A stretch of 55,162 nt of DNA from Pseudomonadota bacterium (GCA_021849295.1 JAJZTA010000017.1:1-55162); one strand, 5' to 3'; numbered from the stretch's first letter, positions 31,957-42,158 are shown. Numbers and translations: made by a program. Notes: generated by a model not told the origin, from the sequence alone.

Positions 31957-33498
31957 ATGAAAAGAATTTTTCTCAAGTGCTTTCTGGTCCTGATGCTGGT
32001 GACGGTCGGTCTGTCCGTCTCCGATATCGCGCACAGCGCGCCGAGCTATAACAAGACGGTGCGGTTGATTGCGGGCAAGGCCAGCACGGTCGGCCTGCAC
32101 GGCAATGTGTCGGACATTCTTGTCGCCGATCCCTCGGTGGCGGATGTCGGGACGCTCCGCGCCAACCGCATATATATTGTCGGCAAAAAGGTCGGCGATA
32201 CGAACGTTCTGGTCTACGACGATGTGGGCCATCAGCTTGCCAGCATCACCGTGCATGTGCGTCTCGACGACAAGAGCCTGCAGGAGGCCCTGAAGGAATT
32301 CTTCCCGCATGAGAAGATTCACGCGCAGACCGTCCAGAACAATATCGTCCTGAGCGGCGTCGTGTCTTCGCCCGAAGCCGCCAATCGCGTGCGCGATCTG
32401 GCGTCGCGCTTCCTGACGGCGCAGGGCCAGACGCTGGTCGACCTGATGAAAGTCGGTGGCGAGGAGCAGGTGATGCTCAAAGTGCGCGTACTCGAGGCTG
32501 ACCGTACCGCGCTGAATGAATACGGCGTCCAGACGAGCTGGCTGGGCGGCGGGGACCTGAAGCTGGCGGGCAACGACGTCGGCCGTATTTCCGGATCGAC
32601 GCCGTTCGCGACGGGATCCATCGTCACGGGCAACGGGCTTGCCAACTTCGTGACCAATTTGAGAGCGCTGGAAACCAACGGCCTCGTCAACACGCTGGCC
32701 GAGCCGAACCTGACGGCGATCTCAGGCGAGACGGCGGGCTTCCTCGCGGGCGGCGAATTCCCCGTGCCAACGAGCAAGGACGCGCAAGGCAACGTCGTTC
32801 TGACCTTCAAGCAGTTCGGGGTTTCACTCAACTTCACGCCGACGGTCCTGAGCGCGGGCCGCATCGCGCTGGAACTGTCGACGGAAGTTTCGGACAAGGA
32901 CAATTCCAGCGCCGTACAGTTGCAGGGCGTCACGGTTCCCGGCCTGTCCGTCCGCAAAGCGGAAACGACGGTGGAACTTGGCAGCGGCAGCTCGCTCATG
33001 ATCGCGGGCTTGCTGAAGTCCGACACGCTGCATTCGATGAGCGGACTGCCGGGCATTCAGGATGTGCCGATCCTTGGTGCGCTGTTCAAGTCCAAGTCCT
33101 TCTCGCGCAACGAGTCCGAACTGGTGATCATCGTCACGCCGTATCTGGTGCAACCCTATGCCGACGCTTCCGCGGTAGCCGTGCCTTCCCGGACGCCGTC
33201 GCAGTTGCCCGGCTCGTCAGCGCCGACGTCGCATGATGTGCCGTCGCCTGTTGCGACGAAGTCCGGCAACGATCTGCATGCCGCCGCGGAACCGGTCGCG
33301 CCGGTTCAGGCGGCGCAGGCGGTCGAGAGCGCGCCTGTCAAGGCCGTGCCGGTCGCATCGGTGCAGATGGCAGCCGTCAGCAAAAAGCCCGCTGTATCGT
33401 TATCGCAGACGTTTATCAACAATATGCGGCGCATTTATGGAACGCGCACCATGGAGAAAGTTGGCACAGGCGCGGGTTTTGGCTATATTGTTGAGTAG
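31957..33498 (+). CDS. cpaC: outer-membrane secretin CpaC/RcpA
   Basis: A 513-aa secretin with signal peptide ('CFLVLMLVTVGLSVSDIAHS'). The pilus N-domain follows ('VRLIAGKASTVGLHGNVSDI'), then a BON-like stretch and the secretin core ('LAEPNLTAISGETAGFLAGG', 'GLPGIQDVPILGALFKSKSF', 'ESELVIIVTPYLVQP'). It would form the outer-membrane channel of the tad pilus. A Pro/Ala/Val-rich C-terminal extension of roughly 90 residues follows the core. The start at 31957 has AGCGGAG upstream. The preceding 232 bp hold no gene, so cpaB, usually found here, is absent. Confidence 0.94.
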   Translation: MKRIFLKCFLVLMLVTVGLSVSDIAHSAPSYNKTVRLIAGKASTVGLHGNVSDILVADPSVADVGTLRANRIYIVGKKVGDTNVLVYDDVGHQLASITVHVRLDDKSLQEALKEFFPHEKIHAQTVQNNIVLSGVVSSPEAANRVRDLASRFLTAQGQTLVDLMKVGGEEQVMLKVRVLEADRTALNEYGVQTSWLGGGDLKLAGNDVGRISGSTPFATGSIVTGNGLANFVTNLRALETNGLVNTLAEPNLTAISGETAGFLAGGEFPVPTSKDAQGNVVLTFKQFGVSLNFTPTVLSAGRIALELSTEVSDKDNSSAVQLQGVTVPGLSVRKAETTVELGSGSSLMIAGLLKSDTLHSMSGLPGIQDVPILGALFKSKSFSRNESELVIIVTPYLVQPYADASAVAVPSRTPSQLPGSSAPTSHDVPSPVATKSGNDLHAAAEPVAPVQAAQAVESAPVKAVPVASVQMAAVSKKPAVSLSQTFINNMRRIYGTRTMEKVGTGAGFGYIVE

Positions 33499-33515
33499 GG
33501 AAGAGGGGCATAAGT

Positions 33516-34151
33516 ATGCAGATGAACAGGTTAATTCTTCTTGCGGGAACGCTGGGCATAGCCCTTATGGCATCTGCCTGCAATCCCGTGACGCCATCTC
33601 GCGTGACGACATCGCAAATACGCGTCAGAAAGCAAATGATTACGAAAACCATTGATGCGGACCGCGTCGATAACAACAGCGTGGGCGTGCTTTCCGAGGA
33701 TATTTTGCAAAACGGCAATACAGACGTTTCCCTGACGATTCCCTATATGCGCGGACACTATGCCGCGGCGGTCAGACTGGGCAAGGCCTACAAACGCGCT
33801 TTCGCGGCGGCGGGCGTCACGCATTTTTCCGTCGCGCCTGTTGTTGTGGGCGATTTGCAGGACACGCGGCATGCGGTTTTGTCCTATCAAGGGCTTGTCG
33901 CTCTCCCGCCGGCCTCCTGCACGAGCCTGCCGGGGCAGAATGGCGGCGTGAGCTTGCCGGACTCGGAATCTTATCGGTATGACTGCATGACGCAGACGGA
34001 ACTCAGCAAGATGATTGCAGACCCGTCCGATCTTTTGGGACGGCAGCCGCGCACGCAGTTCGACTCGCGGCGGAACGGACAAATGATAGACCCTTATATG
34101 AAGGGTACGCAAAACAAGCCGATTCAAGGCTATAACGCGAGCGGTCTATAG
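33516..34151 (+). CDS. cpaD: pilus assembly lipoprotein CpaD
   Basis: A 211-aa CpaD-family protein. The lipobox 'LMASAC' ends a 22-residue signal peptide, so it is anchored in the outer membrane or periplasm. 'NSVGVLSEDILQNGNTDV' and 'RYDCMTQTELSKMIADPSDLLGR' with two Cys are typical of CpaD. It is thought to assist secretin assembly. It starts 17 bp after cpaC and ends 13 bp before cpaE. Confidence 0.9.
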   Translation: MQMNRLILLAGTLGIALMASACNPVTPSRVTTSQIRVRKQMITKTIDADRVDNNSVGVLSEDILQNGNTDVSLTIPYMRGHYAAAVRLGKAYKRAFAAAGVTHFSVAPVVVGDLQDTRHAVLSYQGLVALPPASCTSLPGQNGGVSLPDSESYRYDCMTQTELSKMIADPSDLLGRQPRTQFDSRRNGQMIDPYMKGTQNKPIQGYNASGL

Positions 34152-34164
34152 GCGGTCAGGAGAT

Positions 34165-35394
34165 ATGAGCGAAGACATTACATCAATACTTCTGCCCGCG
34201 GCACGCGTAGATTTCTTTACGATGGATGAAGGCACGGCCGCTCATGCGGAGCGCCTTAAGGGAGACTGGCGCTTCGCGCGCGTGCAGGTGCAGTCCGAAC
34301 GCATGGATATCGAGGGCATCATTGCCAAATATGCGCAAGTCGAGTCCCCCGCGCTGATCATCGTCGAGACGAATGACATCAGCGATACGTTCATCCAGAA
34401 ACTGGAAGGCCTCGCCGGCGTCTGCGCCGAGACGACCGATGCGGTCATCATCGGCCCCGAGAACGACGTCCATCTTTACCGCAGCCTGATGGAAATGGGC
34501 ATCAAGGATTATCTGGTCAGGCCCGTTTCCGAAGAGGATATGGTCAAGGTCGTCGCGCGTACGCTGGTGGAAAAGCATGGTCTTTCCGGCAGCCGCCTCG
34601 TGACCGTCATCGGCAGTAAAGGCGGCGTCGGCACCACGGCCGTGGCGCAGGCTCTGGCGTGGAATATCTCGGAAACGCTCAAGCAAAAGACCATCTTGTT
34701 CGACATGGCGGGCAGCGCGGGCAGCGTCGGCGTTTCCTACGGTCTCGAGCCTACGGCGACACTGACGGAAGCCGCCCGTCTCGGCGGCGAGGGATCGGAC
34801 GACGACTTGAAACGCATCTGCCAGACGGCGACGGAACAGCTGACGCTGTTGCTCTGCGGCGGCGATATGATGATGGGGGAACCGCAAAATCCGGACGCCA
34901 TCGAAGCGCTGGTCGACCGGTTGATGCAGAAGTATCCCGTCGTGGTTCTTGACCTGTCGCATGCGCCGAAGAATGTGCAAAAAAGGATGCTGTCGCGCGC
35001 GGCGGAGATCGTTCTGGTAACGACGCCGTTGCTGTCGGCGCTGCGGAATACGCGGACGCTTCTTGGCGAGCTCAAGTCTCTCCGGAGAAACACGGAGGGG
35101 GTCGATCTGGTCGTCAATATGCAAGGCATGGCGGGGGGCGAAGAGGTGCCGATGAAAGACTTGAAGGACTCGCTGGGCATGGATCCCGCCGCGGTGATCC
35201 CGTGGGAGCCGAAAATTTTCGTCGCCAGCGAGGCGGCCGGAAAGCCCGCCGGACAAAACAATGCCGCGGCCGAGATTATGGGCTCGCTGATGGCGCTTGC
35301 CGCCAAAGCGGCGGCGGTTGAAAACAAAGCGCCTGCGCCCGGCAAAAAAGAAAGCGGATCTGCAGGCTTTTTGAAGAAGATACTCGGCAAGTAA
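34165..35394 (+). CDS. cpaE: pilus localisation ATPase CpaE/TadZ
   Basis: A 409-aa protein with an N-terminal receiver-like domain (about 1-130, ending 'MGIKDYLVRPVSEEDMVKV') and a ParA/MinD-like ATPase domain. The deviant Walker A is 'VTVIGSKGGVGTTAVAQALA', and 'YPVVVLDLSHAPKNVQKRM' fits Walker B. It positions the pilus machine in the cell. The C-terminal tail is Ala/Lys-rich. Confidence 0.93.
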   Translation: MSEDITSILLPAARVDFFTMDEGTAAHAERLKGDWRFARVQVQSERMDIEGIIAKYAQVESPALIIVETNDISDTFIQKLEGLAGVCAETTDAVIIGPENDVHLYRSLMEMGIKDYLVRPVSEEDMVKVVARTLVEKHGLSGSRLVTVIGSKGGVGTTAVAQALAWNISETLKQKTILFDMAGSAGSVGVSYGLEPTATLTEAARLGGEGSDDDLKRICQTATEQLTLLLCGGDMMMGEPQNPDAIEALVDRLMQKYPVVVLDLSHAPKNVQKRMLSRAAEIVLVTTPLLSALRNTRTLLGELKSLRRNTEGVDLVVNMQGMAGGEEVPMKDLKDSLGMDPAAVIPWEPKIFVASEAAGKPAGQNNAAAEIMGSLMALAAKAAAVENKAPAPGKKESGSAGFLKKILGK

Positions 35395-35406
35395 CGGGAG
35401 CCGCTG

Positions 35407-36921
35407 ATGTTCGGTAAGCGTTCAGATACACCACAGAAAGGACCCGCGCCAGCCAAACCGGCGGCCGCGCCGCCGCCTGCGCCGGAAACCGAAAAAAAGC
35501 CGCAGGCCGCGGGGCATGACACGCCCGCATCCGCACCTCAGGCCAACTCCGAAGCACCTCCCGCGCCCGCTGCGGAAGCGCCCAAGCCAAAACCGAAACC
35601 GGCAGCCGCGCCGCCTGCACCGGCGGAAGAGCAGGTCGTTGCGCAGGCCAATCCGCGTATGGATCGGGCGCGCAAGAGGATCTGGGCGGACTTGCGGGAC
35701 GGTATCGATCTTAAATCGCTGGCGCGGATGGACGCGGAGGCGGCACGGACGGAAATTCTCTCCGCCGTGCAGGAAATCGGGCAGTTTCGCGGACTTGACG
35801 TCACGCCCGCGGAATTGTCGCAGATAGCGAAGGAAGCGGCCGATGACATGCTCGGCTTCGGCCCGCTGGAAGAGCTTCTGGCGCAGGACGGCATCGCCGA
35901 TATCATGATCAACGGCCCGAAGACGGTCTATGTCGAATTGAAGGGGAAAATCCAGCGCTCGCCGATCGAGTTCCGCGACAACCAGCATTTGCTGACCATT
36001 TGCCAGCGCGTGGTCGGCGTGATCGGCCGACGCGTCGATGAATCAAGCCCGATTTGCGACGCGCGCCTGCCCGACGGTTCGCGTGTCAACGTCATCATCC
36101 CACCGCTCGCGGTCGACGGCTGCACGATGACCATCCGCAAGTTCACCAAGGAAAAGCTGACGCTCGACAAGCTGCTCGAATTCAAGGCCATGACGCCCGC
36201 CTGCGCCGAGATGATCAAGATTATCGGCGCATGCCGCGCGAACGTGCTGGTTTCCGGCGGCACGGGCTCGGGCAAGACGACGATGCTCAATTGCGTGACG
36301 CGCTACATGAGCGCGGGAGAGCGCGTCATCACCTGCGAGGACGCCTGCGAGCTGCAATTGCAGCAGCCGCACGTCGTGCGCCTCGAAACCCGCCCGCCGA
36401 ACCTCGAGGGCGTTGGCGAAGTCAAGATGCGCGACCTCATCAAGAACTGCCTGCGCATGCGTCCCGACAGGATTATCGTCGGCGAAGTGCGCGGGCCGGA
36501 GGCGTTCGACCTTCTGCAGGCGATGAACACCGGCCACGACGGGTCGATGGGCACCGTTCACGCCAACAACCCCCGCGAGGCCCTGACCCGCATGGAGAAC
36601 ATGATCGCCATGGGGGGCTTGAACTTGCCGACGGCAGCGGTGCGGGAGCAGATCGCCTCGGCCGTCAACGTCATCATCCAGGTGCAGCGCCTGCGCGACG
36701 GTTCGCGCAAGGTGACGCATGTCACGGAAATTACCGGCATGGAAGGCGAAGTCGTCACCATGCAGGACCTGTTCCGCTTCGAATACGAGGGAGAAGACGA
36801 ATACGGCCGCATCATCGGCAAGCAAAAGTCCTCGGGCCTGCGGCCCATTCTTTACGAACGTGCGCGGCAATACGGGCTGGAGAAAAAACTGCTTGATGCG
36901 ATGGGGGAGGCCTATAGCTGA
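35407..36921 (+). CDS. cpaF: secretion ATPase CpaF/TadA
   Basis: A 504-aa GspE/VirB11-type ATPase driving pilus extension (and possibly retraction). The first ~85 residues are a Pro/Ala-rich low-complexity leader ('[16 protein letters not shown]'), longer than usual. Walker A reads '[16 protein letters not shown]', the Asp box '[15 protein letters not shown]', Walker B '[16 protein letters not shown]' and the His box '[15 protein letters not shown]'. It starts 12 bp after cpaE and ends 2 bp before tadB. Confidence 0.96.
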   Translation: MFGKRSDTPQKGPAPAKPAAAPPPAPETEKKPQAAGHDTPASAPQANSEAPPAPAAEAPKPKPKPAAAPPAPAEEQVVAQANPRMDRARKRIWADLRDGIDLKSLARMDAEAARTEILSAVQEIGQFRGLDVTPAELSQIAKEAADDMLGFGPLEELLAQDGIADIMINGPKTVYVELKGKIQRSPIEFRDNQHLLTICQRVVGVIGRRVDESSPICDARLPDGSRVNVIIPPLAVDGCTMTIRKFTKEKLTLDKLLEFKAMTPACAEMIKIIGACRANVLVSGGTGSGKTTMLNCVTRYMSAGERVITCEDACELQLQQPHVVRLETRPPNLEGVGEVKMRDLIKNCLRMRPDRIIVGEVRGPEAFDLLQAMNTGHDGSMGTVHANNPREALTRMENMIAMGGLNLPTAAVREQIASAVNVIIQVQRLRDGSRKVTHVTEITGMEGEVVTMQDLFRFEYEGEDEYGRIIGKQKSSGLRPILYERARQYGLEKKLLDAMGEAYS

Positions 36922-36923
36922 CC

Positions 36924-37898
36924 ATGCACTGGAGTATCATCATAATTTTGGTGGCCGTGTTTCTTGTGGGGGCGCTTGGACTGAGCCTTGAGTTGAACCG
37001 CCGGCAACAGCGCCGCAACAGGCATCTTTCCGTCATTACCAAAGGCGTTCACAGCGATGATGAACAGAAAAAGGCCCTGGCCAAGCAGCGCGCCGACATC
37101 GCCCGCAAGCTCAAAGAGGCCAGCGATGGAAACGAGGCAAAGAAAAAAGACAAGACGACCATACGCGAACTGATGCAGCAGGCGGGGATCGACGCCCCGC
37201 TGTCGCGCTACTGGATAGCTTCCGGCATCTTTGCGGTCGTTGTCTGGCTTCTCCTGACGTTGCTGACGCATTGGGTGTGGATCGCAAGGGCGTTCTTATT
37301 CTTTGCCGCGTTTCTTGGCGTTCCGAAGCTTTTCCTCAAATGGAAACGCAAGCGCAGGCAGAAAAAATTCCTCAAGGAATTCTCCGACGCCCTGGACGCC
37401 ATGGCCCGCTTGCTGCAAGCGGGCATGCCGATGTCCGAGGCGGTCGCGATGGCGTCGCGCGAGTTCGAGGGGCCGCTGAAGGAGGAGATGCTGCGCATTT
37501 ACGAGAACCAGAAGATCGGCGTTCCTATCGGCGAGGCGGCCCTGATGACGGCGCGGCGCATTCCGCTGCCGGAAGTGCAGATGTTCGCGACTGCCCTGCA
37601 GATCCAGAGCGAAACGGGCAGTTCCCTGAGCGAGGTGTTGTATAATCTTTCCAACGTGATCCGCTCGCGCTTCCGCCTGCGCCGCAAAGTGCAGGCGCTG
37701 TCGTCGGAAGCAAAATCCTCCGCCGCGATCATTGGCGCGCTGCCTGTGGTGGTTATCCTGGGGCTTTACTTCGCGCGACCGGATTACATCGGCGTTCTTT
37801 TCACGAACCCTACGGGAAAAATTATGCTGGGCGGCTGCTGTTTCTGGATGTCGTTGGGGGTCCTGATGATGCGGCAAATGATCAATTTCAGGATATAG
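36924..37898 (+). CDS. tadB: inner-membrane platform protein TadB
   Basis: A 324-aa T2SS-F-domain protein. An N-terminal helix ('IIIILVAVFLVGALGLSL') and a charged linker are followed by two further helices, the F domain ('DALDAMARLLQAGMPMSEA', 'LQIQSETGSSLSEVLYNLSN') and C-terminal helices. With TadC it forms the membrane platform on which CpaF acts. Spacing to cpaF is 2 bp and to tadC 9 bp. Confidence 0.93.
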   Translation: MHWSIIIILVAVFLVGALGLSLELNRRQQRRNRHLSVITKGVHSDDEQKKALAKQRADIARKLKEASDGNEAKKKDKTTIRELMQQAGIDAPLSRYWIASGIFAVVVWLLLTLLTHWVWIARAFLFFAAFLGVPKLFLKWKRKRRQKKFLKEFSDALDAMARLLQAGMPMSEAVAMASREFEGPLKEEMLRIYENQKIGVPIGEAALMTARRIPLPEVQMFATALQIQSETGSSLSEVLYNLSNVIRSRFRLRRKVQALSSEAKSSAAIIGALPVVVILGLYFARPDYIGVLFTNPTGKIMLGGCCFWMSLGVLMMRQMINFRI

Positions 37899-37907
37899 GA
37901 ATCCGGC

Positions 37908-38873
37908 ATGGACGCATTGACGCATTTCGATTCCAATTTCTACATCGTGGTCCTGAGCGCGATTGCCGCGGCCGCGTCGTTCGTCGCCTTCGCGCTGCCG
38001 ATGGTGGTTCGTTCCGAAAAAAAAGAACGTTATAAGGAAGTCATTGAAAAGAAGCGCAAAGACTTGTTCGCTCAGGCGCGCGAGCAAGTTGCGGCGAAAC
38101 CTGAAGCGAAGACGCAGGAGAAGTCGGCGGCGCAGTCCATCGCCGCGCTTTACAAGCTGCAGGCGCTGGCGGGCGAGACGAGCGTCAAGGCGCGTACGCT
38201 GATGCTGCGCGCGGGCATCCGCAGCCCGACGGCGCCGTTGATATATCTGGCGGCGCACATCGCGGTTCCTCTCCTTTTCCTGCTTTTGAGCGTGCTGTTC
38301 ATGGCGTTGTCGCATAAGGAAATTTCGGAACACGCGAAGGTTTTAATCCTGCTGAGTGCGGCGTTCTGCGGCTTTTTTCTGCCGCGCGTCATGATCAAAA
38401 ACATGGCCGACAAGCGTCAGCAGGAGATCTCCCTGTCGTTTCCGGACGCGCTCGACATGATGTTGATCTGCGTGCAGGGCGGCATCGGCATCGAGGCGGC
38501 CATCAGCCGGATCGGCTCGACGATCGCCGAACATTCCGAAACGCTGGCGGAGGAACTGGGCATTCTCAGCGCCGAACTCGGGATGCTGAACGACCGCAAG
38601 GCGGCGTTTCAGGGGTTTGCGGCGCGCGTCGGCAGCGGGCCGGCGCGGTCGTTTGCCACTGCGATGCTGCAGGCCGAGCAATACGGTACGTCCATCTCGA
38701 AAGCCATACGGGTGTTGTCGGATGAATCGCGGGAGGCGCGGATGGCGACTGCCGAGCAGAAGGCCGCGTCTTTGCCGCCCAAACTGACAGTGCCTATGAT
38801 TTTATTCTTCCTGCCGCCGCTGTTCGTGATCATTCTGGGACCGGCGTTTCTCAGCCTTCCCAAGCATCTATGA
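37908..38873 (+). CDS. tadC: inner-membrane platform protein TadC
   Basis: A 321-aa T2SS-F-domain protein with an N-terminal helix, a Lys/Glu-rich cytoplasmic stretch ('KKERYKEVIEKKRKDLFAQA'), two central helices and the F domain ('FPDALDMMLICVQGGIGIEA', 'AEQYGTSISKAIRVLSDESR'), ending in a last helix. It pairs with TadB. Its end overlaps the tadD stop on the other strand by 6 bp, closing the plus-strand tad operon. Confidence 0.93.
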   Translation: MDALTHFDSNFYIVVLSAIAAAASFVAFALPMVVRSEKKERYKEVIEKKRKDLFAQAREQVAAKPEAKTQEKSAAQSIAALYKLQALAGETSVKARTLMLRAGIRSPTAPLIYLAAHIAVPLLFLLLSVLFMALSHKEISEHAKVLILLSAAFCGFFLPRVMIKNMADKRQQEISLSFPDALDMMLICVQGGIGIEAAISRIGSTIAEHSETLAEELGILSAELGMLNDRKAAFQGFAARVGSGPARSFATAMLQAEQYGTSISKAIRVLSDESREARMATAEQKAASLPPKLTVPMILFFLPPLFVIILGPAFLSLPKHL

Positions 38874-39704
38874 TTTTTTAGACAGCTTCTTTTTATGCGG
38901 CGGCTTGTGGGTCGGATGCGCTTTGTGCTTCGCCTTCGCAGCGGGGGGCGCGGTGATGGAGATGGGCGCGGTCGGCACGAACTCTTTTCTCAGCTTGCTG
39001 ACCATGTCGATATTGCGGGCGATTTCCGTGTCATGCGGCGCCTTGATAAGCGCCTGACGCAGCCAGGTGAGGGATTCGTCAAACATGCCCTGCGCGGCCA
39101 GGCAAAGGCCGAGATTGTTCATGACGGCCGTCGGATCACCCTTCCATATTTTGAGCGCGTTCCTAAAATCCTTTTCCGCTTCCTTATGCCAGCCCTGCGC
39201 GTCCAGCGCAACGCCGTGCAGGTCGTACGCATCGGCGTAAAAGCCGTTTGCGTCCGTGCTTTTGAAAACCTTTTGCAGCGCCATCTCGGCCGTGCTGTAG
39301 TGGCCGAGCTCTATATTGGCGGCCGCGTATTCGTTGAGCATGATCGGCTTGGCGTCGTCCTTGAGGGAGCCGTCGCCGTTCACGACGAAAGGCTTGAGTA
39401 TTGAGAGCGCTTCCTTGGCTTTGCCCGTTTTGCGCAGGAGCTGCGCATAATTGAGGGAGACGCTCGCCGTGTCGTTCTCTTTATAGAGTTTGGTGTAAAG
39501 GGCGAGCGCTTCTTTCGTCTTTCCGGCCATGATGGCGTTCTCGGCGGAAGTGGTAAGCCTTGCTTCCGTCTCGTCTGGCATGCCTGTCACGCTGTCGAGC
39601 GCTTTGCCGATGATGGGCGAGTTGTTGAGTTTACAGGCCGTGACGCTGAGCAGGGTGGCCATGGAAAGGACAATCGCGGATGTGCGCAAAAGCTTGTTTT
39701 TCAT
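38868..39704 (-). CDS. tadD: TPR lipoprotein TadD-like
   Basis: A 278-aa lipoprotein. Lipobox 'LLSVTAC' at residues 18-24, then tetratricopeptide repeats ('AKEALSILKPF', 'YSTAEMALQKVFKSTDANGF', 'HKEAEKDFRNALKIWKGDP', 'FDESLTWLRQALIKAPHD') and a very basic His/Lys/Pro tail. It fits TadD, which helps localise the secretin. It is transcribed opposite to the main operon and its start overlaps the stop of the upstream pilus N-domain gene (ATGA), so the two are coupled. Confidence 0.88.
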   Translation of the reverse strand: MKNKLLRTSAIVLSMATLLSVTACKLNNSPIIGKALDSVTGMPDETEARLTTSAENAIMAGKTKEALALYTKLYKENDTASVSLNYAQLLRKTGKAKEALSILKPFVVNGDGSLKDDAKPIMLNEYAAANIELGHYSTAEMALQKVFKSTDANGFYADAYDLHGVALDAQGWHKEAEKDFRNALKIWKGDPTAVMNNLGLCLAAQGMFDESLTWLRQALIKAPHDTEIARNIDMVSKLRKEFVPTAPISITAPPAAKAKHKAHPTHKPPHKKKLSKKS

Positions 39705-40321
39705 GGCATCATCCCCGGGTAAGCCGTCTGGCCTGAAGAATGAATGATGTTCTGCGCTTTGCTGCGCAGGCTGCCGTTGCCAGAACCGCTGCCGCCGCCG
39801 CTATAACTTCCCGAGCCCGGCGTTGCGGGCGGTGGCGGAACGTTGCCGCTGCCGCCGGAGGGAACGGCCGTCACTTGATAACAGCCGTTCGGGCAATAAT
39901 AGTAGGATGTCGGCGTGCAGCTGCCGCTGCCGCTGCAGACGCGCTGTATCCGCACGTACTGGCGCTTCCTGTTGGTGATGATGACGTCTCTGTGCATGAT
40001 GGTGCTGCCGTTGGCATCCAGCACCGTGAACGATGTTGCGCCCGGCGCGCGCGGCATGATGATCATCACACGCGGAGAGTCGAGCATGACGCTGGCGTGA
40101 TCGGGGTTGTTGACGATGACGCTGGCGGCATCCTGATCAAGACGAACGATTTTGTCTTCGTTGTCCGTCAGATAAATCGCGTTATTGTTGACAGAGGGCT
40201 CGGTGCCGAGAAACTTTTGCAGCACATTGGGGTCAATGCCATCTGCGCGTGCAGAAACCGAAACGGACATCAGCACGAGTGTGACGATAATTGCAGGCAG
40301 CGCTTTGAACACTTTGTTCAT
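39701..40321 (-). CDS. secreted protein with secretin-type pilus N-domain, no secretin core
   Basis: A 206-aa protein. Signal peptide 'ALPAIIVTLVLMSVSVSARA', then a region resembling the pilus-formation N-terminal domain ('DKIVRLDQDAASVIVNNPDH', 'MIIMPRAPGATSFTVLDANG', 'STIMHRDVIITNRKRQ'). It continues with four Cys in 'CSGSGSC..CPNGC' and a Gly/Ser/Pro-rich low-complexity tail. It lacks the secretin domain and may bind or gate CpaC in the periplasm. The start at 40321 has GGGAGG upstream. First gene of the two-gene unit with tadD. Confidence 0.82.
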   Translation of the reverse strand: MNKVFKALPAIIVTLVLMSVSVSARADGIDPNVLQKFLGTEPSVNNNAIYLTDNEDKIVRLDQDAASVIVNNPDHASVMLDSPRVMIIMPRAPGATSFTVLDANGSTIMHRDVIITNRKRQYVRIQRVCSGSGSCTPTSYYYCPNGCYQVTAVPSGGSGNVPPPPATPGSGSYSGGGSGSGNGSLRSKAQNIIHSSGQTAYPGMMP

Positions 40322-40412
40322 TTTCCTCCCAAGTATCCCTATGACTATGATGCTATAGAAGTCGCCGGGACGCAAAGCATATCCGACATTACCATTACAT
40401 AATGGTGAAATT

Positions 40413-41342
40413 TTAGACGGCTTTGGTAAGTTCCGGTAAAGCGACGAAAAGGTCTTGCACAAGACCGTAATCAGCAACCTGGAAAATAGGCGCATCGGGA
40501 TCTTTGTTGATGGCGACGATTACTTTGGAATCCTTCATGCCGGCGAGATGCTGGATCGCGCCCGAGATGCCGATGGCGATGTAAAGATCCGGCGCGACGA
40601 CTTTGCCGGTTTGTCCGACCTGATAATCGTTCGGCACGAAGCCCGCGTCGACCGCCGCGCGCGAGGCGCCGACGGCGGCGTCGAGCTTGTCGGCGAGTGC
40701 GTCGATCAGTTTGAAGTTCTCGCCGCTGCCCATGCCGCGCCCACCGGAGACGACGACGCGCGCCGCCGTGAGTTCCGGCCGCTCGGATTTGGTGAGCTGC
40801 TGGCTGACAAAGCTGGAAAGGCCTGCATCGCCCGCGCTTTCGACCTTTTCGACCGTTGCACTGCCACCCGCTGCGGTTGCCGGATCGAAGGCCGTGGTAC
40901 GGATGGTCATAACCTTGATTTTATCTTTCGATTGCACGGTGGCGAAGGCATTGCCCGCATAGAACGGACGCACAAAAGTGTCGGCGTTCTCGATGCCGCT
41001 GACATCCGAGAGCATCTGCATGTCGAGCAGGGCCGCGGCGCGGGGCAGCATGTTCTTGCCCGTCGTGGTGGAAGGCGCGAGGACATAACCGTAGTTTGCG
41101 CCCAGTTTCGCGACCAGCGCGGCCAGATTTTCGGCGAGGAAATGCCCGTAAGAGGCATCGTCCGCGAGAAGGACTTTTTTCACGCCGTCGATCTTTGCGG
41201 CTTCGTCCGCGACGGCGGCGCAGCCTTGTCCGGCCACCAAAACATCGACGTCGCCAATCTTTTTGGCGGCGGTCATGGAGTTCAGCGTCGCGGGTTTGAG
41301 TTTCGCGTTGTCGTGTTCGGCGATGAGAAGAACTGTTGCCAT
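40413..41342 (-). CDS. etfA: electron transfer flavoprotein alpha subunit
   Basis: A 309-aa EtfA. The FAD-binding C-terminal half shows '[20 protein letters not shown]', '[20 protein letters not shown]', '[20 protein letters not shown]' and '[16 protein letters not shown]'. It pairs with EtfB to pass electrons from acyl-CoA and other dehydrogenases to ETF-ubiquinone oxidoreductase. It starts 2 bp after etfB. The true ATG is at 41342 ([12 protein letters not shown]), though the frame is open further. Confidence 0.96.
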   Translation of the reverse strand: MATVLLIAEHDNAKLKPATLNSMTAAKKIGDVDVLVAGQGCAAVADEAAKIDGVKKVLLADDASYGHFLAENLAALVAKLGANYGYVLAPSTTTGKNMLPRAAALLDMQMLSDVSGIENADTFVRPFYAGNAFATVQSKDKIKVMTIRTTAFDPATAAGGSATVEKVESAGDAGLSSFVSQQLTKSERPELTAARVVVSGGRGMGSGENFKLIDALADKLDAAVGASRAAVDAGFVPNDYQVGQTGKVVAPDLYIAIGISGAIQHLAGMKDSKVIVAINKDPDAPIFQVADYGLVQDLFVALPELTKAV

Positions 41343-41344
41343 TG

Positions 41345-42094
41345 TTATATCACCTTTGCTTCGTTCTTGAGTTTGTCGACCAGTTCCGTCACGTCCTTGA
41401 CCTTGATGCCGGCTTTGCGCTTCGGCGGTTCCGAGACTTTTAGCGTCACGACGCGCGGCGTGACGTCGACGCCCAGATCGGCGGGCGCCATCGTTGCCAG
41501 CGGCTTTTGCTTGGCCTTCATGATGTTGGGCAGCGAGGCATAGCGCGGCTCGTTGAGGCGCAAATCGGTGGTGACGACGCAAGGCAGCTTGAGATCGAGC
41601 GTTTCAAGCCCGCCGTCGATTTCGCGGGTGATTTTCAAATCATCGCCGTCTTTTTCGACCTTGGAGGCGAAAGTGCCTTGCCCCCAGCCGAGCAGGGCGG
41701 CGAGCATTTGCCCCGTCTGGTTATTGTCGCCGTCGATGGACTGCTTGCCGAGGATAACGAGTTGCGGCGTTTCCTTGTCCACGAGGGCTTTGAGGATTTT
41801 GGCGACGGCCAGCGGCTCTACGTTCACGTCGGTCTGCACGAGGATGGCGCGGTCCGCACCCATAGCGAGGGCGGTGCGCAGCGTTTCCTGCGCCTGTTGC
41901 GGCCCGATGCTGACGGCGATGATCTCGGTCGCGATGCCTTTTTCCTTGAGGCGGACGGCTTCTTCCACCGCGATCTCGCAGAACGGGTTCATCGACATCT
42001 TAACGTTGGCAAGTTCAATGCCGCTCTGGTCGGACTTGACGCGGATTTTGACGTTGAAATCCACCACGCGTTTGACGGGCACTAGAATTTTCAT
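41345..42094 (-). CDS. etfB: electron transfer flavoprotein beta subunit
   Basis: A 249-aa EtfB. '[20 protein letters not shown]' at the start, the AMP-binding region '[20 protein letters not shown]', and the recognition loop '[20 protein letters not shown]' followed by '[10 protein letters not shown]'. Partner of EtfA in a two-gene operon. A strong terminator just upstream (42111-42158) separates it from the cyclophilin genes, so its promoter must lie in the short 42095-42110 region or within the hairpin. Confidence 0.96.
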   Translation of the reverse strand: MKILVPVKRVVDFNVKIRVKSDQSGIELANVKMSMNPFCEIAVEEAVRLKEKGIATEIIAVSIGPQQAQETLRTALAMGADRAILVQTDVNVEPLAVAKILKALVDKETPQLVILGKQSIDGDNNQTGQMLAALLGWGQGTFASKVEKDGDDLKITREIDGGLETLDLKLPCVVTTDLRLNEPRYASLPNIMKAKQKPLATMAPADLGVDVTPRVVTLKVSEPPKRKAGIKVKDVTELVDKLKNEAKVI

Positions 42095-42110
42095 ATTTTA
42101 TTCCTCATGT

Positions 42111-42158
42111 AAAAACCCCCGCGGGAATGGGCTAAAGCGTAGCATTTCCGCGGGGGTT
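42111..42158 (-). terminator. terminator of the cyclophilin unit (minus strand)
   Basis: AACCCCCGCGG pairs with CCGCGGGGGTT across an 18-20 base loop; on the minus strand the stem is followed by a run of Ts (plus-strand AAAAA at 42111-42115). The plus-strand side is less T-rich, so it mainly serves the gene at 42191-42757. Confidence 0.8.

Noticed and set aside
31751-31960. 69-codon ORF between cpaA and cpaC as a possible short cpaB
   Set aside because: It lacks a signal peptide and SAF-domain features and has no good ribosome site; it is not CpaB.
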